Part shown: positions 24,657-34,134 of the stretch, piece after piece
Layout: every line of letters starts with the position of its first letter
How positions within the stretch are numbered: position 1 is the first letter of the stretch
Assembly: GCA_022495005.1 (NCBI GenBank)
Contig: JAGYXB010001095.1
Span: forward strand, 992,001-1,056,000
Direction of reading: 5' to 3'
DNA: 64,000 bases
Source of the DNA: Rhyacophila brunnea
Lineage: Eukaryota; Arthropoda; Insecta; Trichoptera; Rhyacophilidae
The notes under the pieces: model-generated
What the model was told of the DNA's origin: nothing
Seen by the model: only the letters and a program-made list of their open reading frames with translations
Databases searched by the model: none
Position numbers and translations under genes: made by a program

Positions 24657-27600
24657 TTAAGCGCTTTGTGTACCCGCATACTGAGTGTCACGAATTAAAA
24701 TGGATGAGTCTACAGAAGAGTCGGGACTATCCCGCTCCCCATACGACGCTGCAAATTTCTCAAATGCCGCAAAGTTGGCCTCGGTTGCTATCAGATCTCC
24801 ATGACCAATTGGGCCCGTGTGAGGACGGACCCTGGCAAACAGCTCCGCTCGTTCGAGTTCCATAAGCGGGCAATCCCAGAGGATGTGTTCAACATCTTGG
24901 TGGTCATGCCCGCAGGTACAACCCGGCCCATCTACTATCAAGCCAAACTCGTGGAGTCTGGCGGCGAAGTTGCCATGGCCGGTGAGGAACTGGCTAATCC
25001 AGTGCGAAGGTTGGAGTCTTCTAGTTTGGTGCCTGCAGAATACGTCTGGAAAAAACGGTAAGTGTGCCGCCCCTTGGGGGAGGCGGTCCACCTCGCCTGC
25101 CATGCCGCAAATGCGGTCTTGTACACAATGTCACTTACAGTCTTCCTGTAAGGAACGTCCTCGGATCTCTGCGGTGGTGTCAGATGGACACCGGCGAGTA
25201 TTGTGCTGATCCCCCTCAAGAGGAGGGTGATCGATCCTCTGACTTGGACGTGCAGATCGAGGGGTAGCACCCCCGCGAGTACGGCAAGCGCGTCAGTAGA
25301 AGTTGTGCGGTAGGCTTTGGTAAGCGAGATCAGCGCAAGTCGCTGACCGCTTAATAGTGCGCGTCTCACGAGAGTTAAGGAGTTTACTCGAGAATGCCAA
25401 ATGCTGGAGGCGTAACCGGCAATTCCCATGAAAATTGCGCCGTATGCAACCTTAAGGGCTCTAGGCTTAAGTCCCCAATTGCTGCCCGCCATTCGGGCCA
25501 TTCTCTGATAGGCCGAATTGGCCTTAGAGACGGCCGTCTTGGCGTGGTGAACGAAAGACAGCTTGTCATCAAGAATTACTCCCAGATACGTAACCCTTTC
25601 GGAGAAACGCACTGAGGTCTGGCCAAAACGAACCGTGGGCGGCCGTCGAGCTATGTTGACCCGAGAACTACCCCTGAGGAGGACAGCTTCCGTTTTGCTC
25701 GGGGCAAAGGTCAGCTTGTTCAGCAACCCCCAATTAAGGATTCTGCCCAAGGCGTCCGTGGCTGCACGCTCAAGTGCCGGTCGGCTGGTCGCCCCAACAA
25801 GCAGGAGCAAGTCGTCGGCGTACGCAACGAGCGTGCAGCCCGGAGGCAGTGGCAGGGACAGAACGTCGTCAAACAGAATGTTCCACAGAAGGGGTCCCAG
25901 GACGGAGCCCTGAGGACACCCCATGGTGGTCCTCCTGTGAATCAGGCTGGGGCCGGAGTCGTAGGTTATCTCCCTATTGCTGAAGTAGCTTTGAACTAAG
26001 GCAAAGAGGTCCCCGGGGATCTGTTTCAGCCTAAGCTTTGCCAGAACCAAGGGCCACCACGCAGTATCAAACGCGCCCGCTATGTCGAGAAAAATCCCGG
26101 CAACGAGGTCCTTGCCAGAGCTCTCCACAGAATCGATCACAAAGCGAATCGCATCCTCGGTGGACTTTCCGGGTCTAAACCCAAATTGTCTTTGCGAGAT
26201 TGGACAGTTTTCCGACAGGTGGGACTCAATCCTGCTGTTTATCAATCTTTCCAATATCTTCCCGAAGACGGGAAGGAGCGTAATCGGTCTATACGCTTTC
26301 GGGTCACAAGGAGGGCGACTGCCGGCTTTGGGGATCACCGTGAGATGACCCTTTTTCCAGCAGTCGGGGAATATGCCACTACTCATGCATTCTTTGTAGA
26401 GTTGCGTGATCTCGTGTGAGGCAAGAGACCACGCCCTTCTCGCTAGCGCGTTATCTATGCAGTCAAGCCCCGGGGCTTTGCCAATCGGGAGGCTGGCAAA
26501 CAGGATCCCTAGCTCGGACATGGTAGTGGCTGCGGATCGCGGAGTGTTTAAGGGGAGCAGCGCATAGACGCGAAGCTGCTGAAATCGGTCGTTGTCAATG
26601 TCGAGCGACTCGTTGTCCTGCGGGATAAGAGCATCCAACAGGACTGTGGCGGACTCTTCAGAGCTGTTGGTGAACGATCCGTCGGGGCGCCGTACCGCTG
26701 ACATGACTTTTCCGGGCCGTAAGCCCAGCTTCATCACGCGGAAGGGGGGCCCCACGGATCATTGCCACCCATTTCAGTGACGAACTCTCTCCAGTGCACC
26801 TTCTTAGCCTTACTGATTGCCTTTTTGAACTTGAGTCTAGTGGTCCTGTAGGTGACCGCAAGCGGATGGTCCGTGTGCAGCGGTCCCTCCAGCGATCTTC
26901 GCGCTGCTTGTAAGGCCCTTCTGGCCCTCCTCATCGTGTCTCTCAGTCTTGTCAGTCTCGGCTTCCACCAGGGTGCGAGGTTCGGCGGTCTCGGGGTCGT
27001 CCTTCCGATAGTGCCCTCCGCTTTTTCAATAATGAGATTCGTGAGGTCCTCAGCCGCAGCGTGCATGTCCTTTGGCGGAGGGCGCGAGGCCATCCTGTCC
27101 AGACCCTCAGCAAACTCGCGGTCAAAACGTACCCAGTCGGTTCCCTTGGTCCTGAAACGCCTCGGCAGTGACTCGCTCACAAGTGGAGCGAGAGACGCGT
27201 GGCCCCTCTCGGTCCTGTAGGCGAACGTGATCAGACGGTGGTCGCTTGCTGACGCTTCCAAATGGACAGTCCAGTTCACGACGCGTCCGGCAGAACCATT
27301 GGATATCAAAGTGACATCAATGTGAGATTCCCCATTGTTGGTAGAGAATGTGGCTGGACCATTAGAGTTATTCAGCACCGTCAGGTCGTGAGTTGCCACG
27401 AGTTCCTCGAGGGGCGCCGGATTGTCCCGGCCAGACCGCGGCCCCCGGGGGGCCCACAGCCATGATTGAACGTTGACGTCCGCTCCCACTATAATCTGTT
27501 TGCCGCGGCATGCAACCAGAATTTTATCGAGCTGCTCGACGCATTTCAGGATGTTTACGCTGAATTTAAAGTAAGAAGAGACCACCACAATGGAGTTCCC

Positions 27601-27870
27601 CGATCGGTCGGAGACCTCCGCTACGGCAAAGAGTTCGCTCGACAAGTGGGCAAGGTGTAGCACCACTAGGGTAGGATTCGCAACGAAGATGCAGGCCATG
27701 GACCCCAGGCCGTGGTGCATTACCCGACCCCCACTGAAACCCAGGTTGGGGCCGTAGGAGTAAGGCTCCTGCACCAGGACCAAATCGATGTCCATTTCCC
27801 GAACCGTCTTGATCAGCTCCGCCGTTATAGCCTTCCCTTTGCCCGCATTTAACTGACCGAACCGAATCAT
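24657..27870 (-). pseudogene. ORF2: APE endonuclease and reverse transcriptase
   Basis: Starting at the ATG at 27870, the protein begins MIRFGQLNAGKGKA and holds an AP-type endonuclease. Visible landmarks are N8, E35 in VLVQEPY, D131 and N133 in VGADVNVQSW, D185 in SHIDVTL, and D210-H211 in SASDH. It then runs through a conserved linker into the reverse transcriptase with FGFRPGKSTEDA, LDIAGAFD and YADD (25811-25822). A Cys/His knuckle, CTCGHDHQDVEH, closes it. Two breaks are visible. One C is missing from a C-run near 26745, shifting the frame at DPWGPP. A second shift lies near 25050, where copy 2 differs by about 14 bases. The expected role is target-primed reverse transcription. This copy should not make a full protein. 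Confidence 0.88.
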
Positions 27871-28838
27871 TGAATCGAATAATCCGTTCGGTTCCGCTCC
27901 TGTGCCATTGCGTACTTGCGCGCTGGGCAATCAGGGTCGATCGCTGCATGTTGATGCGGCTTCTTGTGCCTGGCGCAGGCCGGGCACTTTCCGGGGGCCT
28001 TAATATTAGGGCATTCAGCCCTATCGTGTCCTTCCTCGGTGCAATGGCCGCATGTGGCGCTTCTCGCCGAACAATTCTTTGCCATGTGGCCGTATAAGTG
28101 ACACCTTGTGCACTTGACGACGCCACAAAAGTCTTTGGTTGGGAAGGATTCCCATCCCATATATATGCGCCCGTCATTGATGAGCGCTTCCCTCACCTTT
28201 GCCGGGACCGATATCACCATGTGACATTTTCCGATTCTGGGGCCTGCCCTGTGGCTCAGTTTAACATGGCGGTATGCCTCCGAGGGGAGACCCGTGACCT
28301 CTTGAGTGTTGGCCTTAATGGCTTCCTTAAGGTCGTCCTCCGTCGTCTTGACCGGCACGTTGAATACAATTATCCGCGGGAGCCTTTTTCCTGCGATTTC
28401 AGCCCGGAGACCGGCCTCCTTTAGACCAGGAGCGGCGGCCAGTCGTTTGGCCTCTTCCTCGGTTCTGGGGTGAATGATTACCCCACCTCCACGTACCATT
28501 CTCAAGCCCGTTATTTGGACTTTTAGTTCCGCGGGCACGATGGCTTTCTTGACGACTTCTTTAGTGGCCGGAGACTCCATTCCTTCTTGTGTAGGAAAAA
28601 AGAACACGCCGGGCCTTGCGGCGGTTGTTGGTGGCACAATTGGCCATTCCGGAGAAGTCTGTCTGACCGGCTTAGCGCCTTTTCGAGTGACGTCGCTCCA
28701 AGAATACTTGGTTCCTTCACTGACTGCGTCACCAGTGGCAGCGGCAACCGCGTTTATGTAGGAGGCACGATCTTCCAGTATGGCTTTGCTGGATTCAAGC
28801 TTGATTGCGAGAGACCAAGTCTCCGTGACGACTGCCTC
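27867..28838 (-). CDS. ORF1: gag-like nucleic-acid-binding protein, N-terminus missing
   Basis: The frame is open from the element border (28838) to the stop at 27867-27869, about 323 codons. The middle holds a PRIIVFNVP-like RNA-binding segment. Three Cys/His knuckles follow near the end: CTRCHLYGHMAKNC, CGHCTEEGHDRAEC, and CPACARHKKPHQH ending in DPDC. R1- and Jockey-type ORF1 proteins carry this triple knuckle and bind the element's RNA. No ATG lies near the 5' end because the element is truncated there. The stop overlaps the ORF2 start by four bases (ATGA). Confidence 0.85.
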   Translation of the reverse strand, partial: EAVVTETWSLAIKLESSKAILEDRASYINAVAAATGDAVSEGTKYSWSDVTRKGAKPVRQTSPEWPIVPPTTAARPGVFFFPTQEGMESPATKEVVKKAIVPAELKVQITGLRMVRGGGVIIHPRTEEEAKRLAAAPGLKEAGLRAEIAGKRLPRIIVFNVPVKTTEDDLKEAIKANTQEVTGLPSEAYRHVKLSHRAGPRIGKCHMVISVPAKVREALINDGRIYMGWESFPTKDFCGVVKCTRCHLYGHMAKNCSARSATCGHCTEEGHDRAECPNIKAPGKCPACARHKKPHQHAAIDPDCPARKYAMAQERNRTDYSIQ

Positions 28839-28985
28839 ATAAGCATAACATTAAATGGACGCATGTTGGATTTATATGACAAATTATAGTTCGTTCGGCA
28901 TGCGTCATTTGCACCCGCGACCCGCAATCCGCGCGTCGCCTAGCCACGATCTTTTTAGACCATGCCTCAACTGAGGTATAGCCGT
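28839..28985 (+). repeat. Right part of the split ~350-bp interspersed repeat
   Basis: The sequence resumes ATAAGCATAACATTAAATGG and matches the second part of 16133-16490 and 32805-33154 to the CTGAGGTATAGCC end. It shares a border with the truncated ORF1. Confidence 0.85.
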
Positions 28986-29464
28986 TGAATTTTAATTATC
29001 ATTATTAAGCTTTACTTCTGCCGTTTACATGGGACCTTTAGATAATTATAATATAAAACTATCATAATATAAATGTTGCAAAAATTTCTCCAGAATTACG
29101 AGTCTACAATTTCTACAAATTCCATTGTATAATTTACCGAATATATTTGACTATAATCTTTTACATTATTTGATGGAAACTGAAGATGTAATGCGTGTGT
29201 TGACAAAATAATAATTTGAAAAAGTGCTATAACTACAGATATACCTTCCAAATATAGCTTTATTCTCAATTTTAACACGACGACTATTACAAGAATACTC
29301 TTTTATGTTATTACCTAATATATTTTATATATTCATTAAATGTTAATTTCTCAAATGAGATACTACAAGATATAATTATATAATAAATGTTTCCCTACAA
29401 AGTCTACAGATTGTCCAGACTAAGTTTGCAAAGACACCCCAAATTATTGATTTTAGACATTAAC
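28986..29464. other. AT-rich non-coding DNA
   Basis: No supported feature was found. Confidence 0.5.
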
Positions 29465-29472
29465 ATCGCACT

Positions 29473-29841
29473 TAAGGATTGCAATACCGAATGAAAATAC
29501 TAATACTGGTATTTCGGTATTTCCCATTGAATATCGGTATTCGTGAAATATATAAGTATATAGCAGTAAAGGTGTTTATCTAGATCTCTTTAAAATATTA
29601 ACATTTTATAGCACGTGCCATTGCTGGTTTTCAACGGCGTTGAAGGGCAACGGAAGTAAACCAGACATCGCGTAGCCCGTCAAAAATACAGTGATGTTAA
29701 ACCTTCTACGTTAATTAAAACATTTGTTTCCACTTTCAATACCTACTGAATATATCGGTATTTTCTGATTTTTAAAACCGGTATTTCGGTATGGAAAAAT
29801 ACTGGGTTACCGGTTTTGAAATACCGGCATTGCAATCCCTA
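29473..29841. mobile_element. hAT-type MITE made of CCGGTATTTCGG repeats, with 8-bp TSD
   Basis: The flanks are ATCGCACT (29465-29472) and ATAGCACT (29842-29849), an 8-bp duplication with one change. The ends read TAAGGATTGCAATACCG and TAGGGATTGCAATGCCG read inward. Both subterminal zones repeat GGTATTTCGGTATT-like words. The element is 369 bp long and has no frame. Confidence 0.85.
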
Positions 29842-29948
29842 ATAGCACTCCAGCACTTTAAAAATGATAAAAACGCTCTGATAATTTAATACCTAAAGCG
29901 TAGGACTAGGAGTTAGAATGGAAGATTCAAGGATTCATCTCTATAGAA

Positions 29949-30633
29949 CAGGGGTGGCAAACCTATGGCACGCGAGATGATTTTGCATGGCACGCGTTTG
30001 AAGAGAAAATAATACCTATAATAATAATAAATGACAGATCGCATTGTATAAAAATAGCAGGCAAATACTCTTCAAGAATAAGCATTACGTTTACCTTAAA
30101 TTTATAATTGGATAGGTCGGTCCTTAAACTTTATGCGTCACATATAATATTATCGCACTAACCTCATTAGGCGGCGGGGGGTGCCGCGTCGTGAACCTCT
30201 AATTTTGATCGATTTACAGTGCTTGAGACCACTGTAGCGAGAGAATGCCTCATCTGATCGGAGCAAGTCTCATGTCAATTTGTGCGAAAGAACCAAACTA
30301 ATTAATACATTAACAAACAATTTCATTTCAACCCACAAAAATAACTGCACCAAATAAGAAACAAAAACTTGGGTGAAGCTAGTAGGTAGTAGTAATTTAT
30401 TCTGGCAGACAGTTTCAAAATTGTTGGACGGAAATGTATGGCGTAATTGAAAATAGTGATATAGCTATATTTATGTCTGCTATGTTCTGTGAGTGGTATC
30501 TAGAACATCATCATTTTTAATGGAATTTTTAAAAACTATTTTTTCCTCGTGAGAAAATGCTCGGCACGTCAGAGTTGAAAAATAAAATTTGGGAAATTTT
30601 GGCACGCGTACATAAAAAGGTTCGCAAACCCTG
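29949..30633. mobile_element. hAT element with 8-bp TSD CTATAGAA
   Basis: Perfect duplications CTATAGAA lie at 29941-29948 and 30634-30641. The ends read CAGGGGTGGCAAACC and CAGGGTTTGCGAACC, and GGCACGCG words follow both. The 685-bp interior has no transposase frame, so it is non-autonomous. Confidence 0.9.
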
Positions 30634-30641
30634 CTATAGAA

Positions 30642-31092
30642 TATCGTAAATTTCATCTTTCTAAGAAATCTATTAAGTTAGGTACTAAAAACGAGTATAG
30701 TTATTAATAATATTGAACGAACCATGAAATTAAGGGTAGGTATCTACGAAATATTTTGTTTGCAGTACAAATTAGTTGCGTTAGTATATTGAATAGACTG
30801 CTTATACAGTGGTTTAAGAAGATGCCAGGGATAATTCAGTAGGGTCATTACATGATCCTTGGGTCCTACCCGAACCGGCTAATTATCAATCTAATAGTAC
30901 ACGCACGGTCAATATATTATCCCGGAGCAAGCTGTTTCAGCCGTTATAATGTCTTTAATACGAAGACTACCTGTGATGTTTGAATACTGCTTGACATTAT
31001 TTTACGATCACACTGTCATTAAATCTAAGAGTTGTTTGACAATAGAAAGTTTAAACAGCTTGATACGCGTAATCTCATTACAAACATCAGAC
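30642..31092. other. AT-rich non-coding DNA
   Basis: No supported feature was found; a 71-codon frame at 30949-31164 is not convincing. Confidence 0.45.
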
Positions 31093-31432
31093 GGAATGGG
31101 ACGATTAGGCGCCGCCAACTGGACATATACACGTACGCCCCAATTTGAACAAATAAGTCGATGATAAAATCTACCAATCGTAAAGAACGAGCAGTTGTCT
31201 ATCATTTAGTTCATGGGTAGCCAACCTTTTCTGCAGCCGGGCCAGATTCTAAAAATGAGACTTCCTACCAGGCCGCAAAACCGATTTTTTTTTAATTATA
31301 CAAAACAAAAAAGAAATATTATATTATATATTAATAAAATAAAATAAAAATGAGAATCCAACATATTAATTAGATTAGAATTTTTTTAAATAATAAAAAA
31401 TGAACAAAATGATATAAAAACAATAAATTTTA

Positions 31433-31580
31433 GTGAGAAGTTTGATTTTGTGTGGCAGAACTAAGTGCATCAATATCGAGGTTGTTCCTACACGCAAACA
31501 GTTTTCCAAATGTACATCAGTGATTTGTGTTCTCACTCGCTATTTGATATGCTTCATCCGACTAAAAAGCTGTTCACGCA
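31433..31580 (-). pseudogene. hAT transposase C-terminal remnant
   Basis: The minus strand reads EQLFSRMKHIK, a stop, then RVRTQITDVHLENCLRVG and TTSILMHLVL. This is the hAT dimerisation region (C-E-x-x-FS-x-M-K, then R-x-x-L-T-D-x-H-L-x-x-x-L-R). Only this end of the protein survives, with at least one stop codon. Confidence 0.7.
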
Positions 31581-31716
31581 CGTGTAGGTGTTTCCAAATA
31601 GCGAAGTCATCATTAGAGCATGTTTGTAAAATGCAGGTTATTTCTCCTTGTCCAAATATGTTTTGTAAAACTCTTCCATACTAACATGATGGAATTTCTC
31701 CTTCAACTGTTCATAT

Positions 31717-32072
31717 CAATGACATTATTAATGAACGACGCACTCAATACAGTAGCTAGCAAGTAAATTTGCGCATTTGCATGTATAGGTAGACGTCACG
31801 CAATTTCCATTATGCGATATCACGCATCGGGAATTTATAGCAATATGACCTTTATTGTAATGGCGTTAGAGCAGTGTTTCTAATGTCAATGTTCATTTGA
31901 GCGAACCCGTTCGAACCGAACCATTCGGCAGATCCAACAAAAAGCATCAGGAATTAATAGCAATATTACCTTTATTGTAATGGCGTTAGAACAGATTATG
32001 CCATTCGGCAGACCCGACAATAAAGTGAGTGTCATTTTTTTCCCAGATGATTCGTCCATATTAATGTCATTG
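31717..32072. mobile_element. CAATGACATTA MITE, copy 2, with 8-bp TSD GTTCATAT
   Basis: Perfect 8-bp duplications GTTCATAT lie at 31709-31716 and 32073-32080. The ends are CAATGACATTA on both sides in inverted orientation. The internal block starting GCATCGGGAATTTATAG is duplicated, as in copy 1. The MITE is nested within the hAT at 31212-32354. Confidence 0.9.
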
Positions 32073-32580
32073 GTTCATATACATATTTCACAATGTTCCA
32101 TTTGAAAATTTCCCGGTAATAAATTCACGTCTGAGAATGGCGTTGCAAATGCAGCAAAAAGCACACGGTGCTCTTTATAATCTTGAGCCAATATCGAATC
32201 TCAATTTACGAAATTAGCACATCTAGCAATAAGCATAATATAGCAATAATATCTGCATTTGATATTATTTTTATTTTCTCACTGCTCCACGGGCCACAAT
32301 TTGACACCCAGTGAGCCGCATGCGGCCCGCGGGCCGGCGGGTTTGCCACCCATGATCTAGTTGTTTCGTCATCCAGTTATTCAACAGTTCTGTCCACGCC
32401 AACTGGACATAATATACACGTACGTCCCGATTTTAACTAATAAGTCGATGATCAAATCTACCAATCGTAAAGAAAGAGCAGTTGTCCATAATCTAGTTGT
32501 TTCATCATCCAGTTGTCCAAAAATTCTGTCCACGCCAACTGGACATATACACGTACGTCCTGATTTGAACTAATAAGTTC

Positions 32581-32804
32581 ACTTATTAAATTTACCGACG
32601 AGATAAATGAAGCATTAAATTTATTAATTAATAGTTTATTAAATTAAACTTTAAATTATTATTATATTTTCAATTTATATTGTACGGTTGTTATAGTTAT
32701 CGTTGCACGTAAATTAAAAAAAAAAATCGATGGTAAACCTAAACTTACATAATCGATTCACTTTTTTCATTGACAGTGATATTGGCAATATTAACAGCAT
32801 ACTT
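32581..32804. other. AT-rich non-coding DNA
   Basis: Nothing recognisable was found here. Confidence 0.45.
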
Positions 32805-33154
32805 CAGTGAAACGGCAAATAATTTTCAACTATAGGTGCGACGAAATTTCGGACAATGCCTGCCAATCGGAGAGTGATAGTCGAGCTGTGAACACGTCAA
32901 TTTGTTTTGTGATGGCGTCCGGGGAATTAATTCTTAAATCGTGTAAAGATGACTAAAAAACGTTACCCGTTTACTTGAAAATTCAATGAATATATTATTA
33001 TTATTACTAATAGAACAATAAACATAACATTAAATGGACGCATGTAAAATTTTTATGATAAATTATTTTTTGTTCCGCACGCGTCACTTGCACAATCTTT
33101 GCGTCGCGTAGTCACGATCGTTTTAGACCGTACCTCAGCTGTAGTATAGCCTTA
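32805..33154 (+). repeat. ~350-bp interspersed repeat, copy C (intact)
   Basis: The copy runs from CAGTGAAACGGCAAATAAT to GTAGTATAGCC and aligns along its length with 16133-16490. It provides the uninterrupted reference AATAGAACAATAAACATAAC for the retrotransposon insertion at 22429/28839. Confidence 0.8.
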
Positions 33155-33644
33155 ACAATACGTTGAGTTTATAATTATGTATTAGACAGTTTAATTGTTT
33201 AATACAACGTATCTTTGTATTTGGCCTATTGAAATTAAGGCTGTCATTAATAAAATTATTCACGTTATACCTTCATTTAATATGGATAGAATAATAAATC
33301 AATTCGTGTTATTGTCTTTTAGGCCATTAAGTTTAGAAAATTATAATATAACTTTTACCAGTTAAGGTAAACGTTAAATAATTGCTTAGTACGGAGTCTC
33401 TATTACTTCTATGTCTACAGACAATACTGTGTGGATTTTGCCAAATGTCAATATAGTGAGATGAAAAAGATATCGCTAAAATCAACATTATAATAAATTC
33501 TTGACTGTAAAATAATATCGGATCTAGCTCGTTGTTGAAACTATAAAAATATTCTCTGTGAAAAATTAATGTAAACTACAAAACGTAATAATTACTTCAT
33601 TAGAAGGACGAAAAATCTTTTAGTCCCCTGTTATATTTGCTGAC
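33155..33644. other. AT-rich non-coding DNA
   Basis: No supported feature was found. Confidence 0.5.
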
Positions 33645-33647
33645 TTA

Positions 33648-34131
33648 AGGGGAATGCTTCTACCTACCAGAGGCACCTAGCGGAAAAATACGAAGCTTGC
33701 AATTTGAGACATTTTTTTGATAATTTACAATTTCAACTGTATTAATTAATAAATATATATATTTTAATCGGACCTTTTAATTAATATTTAATTACTACAT
33801 TTAAATAACATACTAATTATATCTAATGGGCAATATGAATTAGGCAGTCAAAAATCCAAAAATCTTTACAAGGAAAATTTAAAAACTTAATAAACTAAAT
33901 TTTAATAATAAATATGACCATAAAAAAATATAATGTAATAATATCGTAACTGTGTACGTAAATATGACGTAACAAATTTACATCTTTTTTTGCAATTGTA
34001 TGTTTATCTTTGACTTAAAATATATTTATTAATTAATTATAAAGTTGAAATTGTAAATTATCAAAAAAATGTCTCAAATTGCAAGCTTCATATTTTCCGC
34101 TAGGTGCCAGTGGTAGGTCAAAGCATCCCTC
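33648..34131. mobile_element. Long-TIR MITE flanked by TTA (PIF/Harbinger-like)
   Basis: Inverted arms of roughly 120-130 bp face each other, with the shared run GCAAGCTTCATATTTTC/GAATACGAAGCTTGC and a near-identical block around ATTTGAGACATTTTTTTGAT. TTA flanks both sides (33645-33647 and 34132-34134). A 3-bp TTA/TAA duplication is the PIF/Harbinger habit. No transposase is present. Confidence 0.8.
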
Positions 34132-34134
34132 TTA

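Larger units (their letters stand above)
24430..28838 (-). mobile_element. R1-clade non-LTR retrotransposon, copy 1 (nearly complete)
   Basis: Reading on the minus strand from 28838, the order is a gag-like ORF1 without its N-terminus, ORF2 with endonuclease and reverse transcriptase, and a 3' untranslated region of roughly 220 bp. ORF1 stop and ORF2 start overlap as ATGA at 27870-27867. The 5' end cuts into ORF1 exactly at the border of the interspersed repeat, so the element was truncated on insertion. GC content is far above the surroundings. Confidence 0.9.
31212..32354. mobile_element. hAT element with 8-bp TSD, inside the tandem repeat
   Basis: The ends read CATGGGTAGCCAACC and CATGGGTGGCAAACC. 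The flanking 8-bp duplications are ATTTAGTT (31204-31211) and ATCTAGTT (32355-32362). The element carries a broken transposase C-terminus on the minus strand and a nested MITE at 31717-32072. GGGCC-rich words near both ends match the usual hAT subterminal style. Confidence 0.88.
31114..32580. repeat. ~135-bp tandem repeat, about 2.4 units, interrupted by a hAT
   Basis: Units begin at GCCAACTGGACATA near 31114, 32398 and 32534. The first unit is cut at 31211 by the hAT element and resumes after its right duplication at 32363. Unit 2 (32398-32533, 136 bp) shows the empty-site sequence AATCTAGTTGTTTCATC. The third unit is partial and ends near 32580. Confidence 0.85.

Noticed and set aside
22826..28889. 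Many plus-strand open frames of 60-136 codons across the R1 block
   Set aside because: They are antisense shadows of the minus-strand ORF1 and ORF2. GC-rich coding DNA leaves long frames on the opposite strand.
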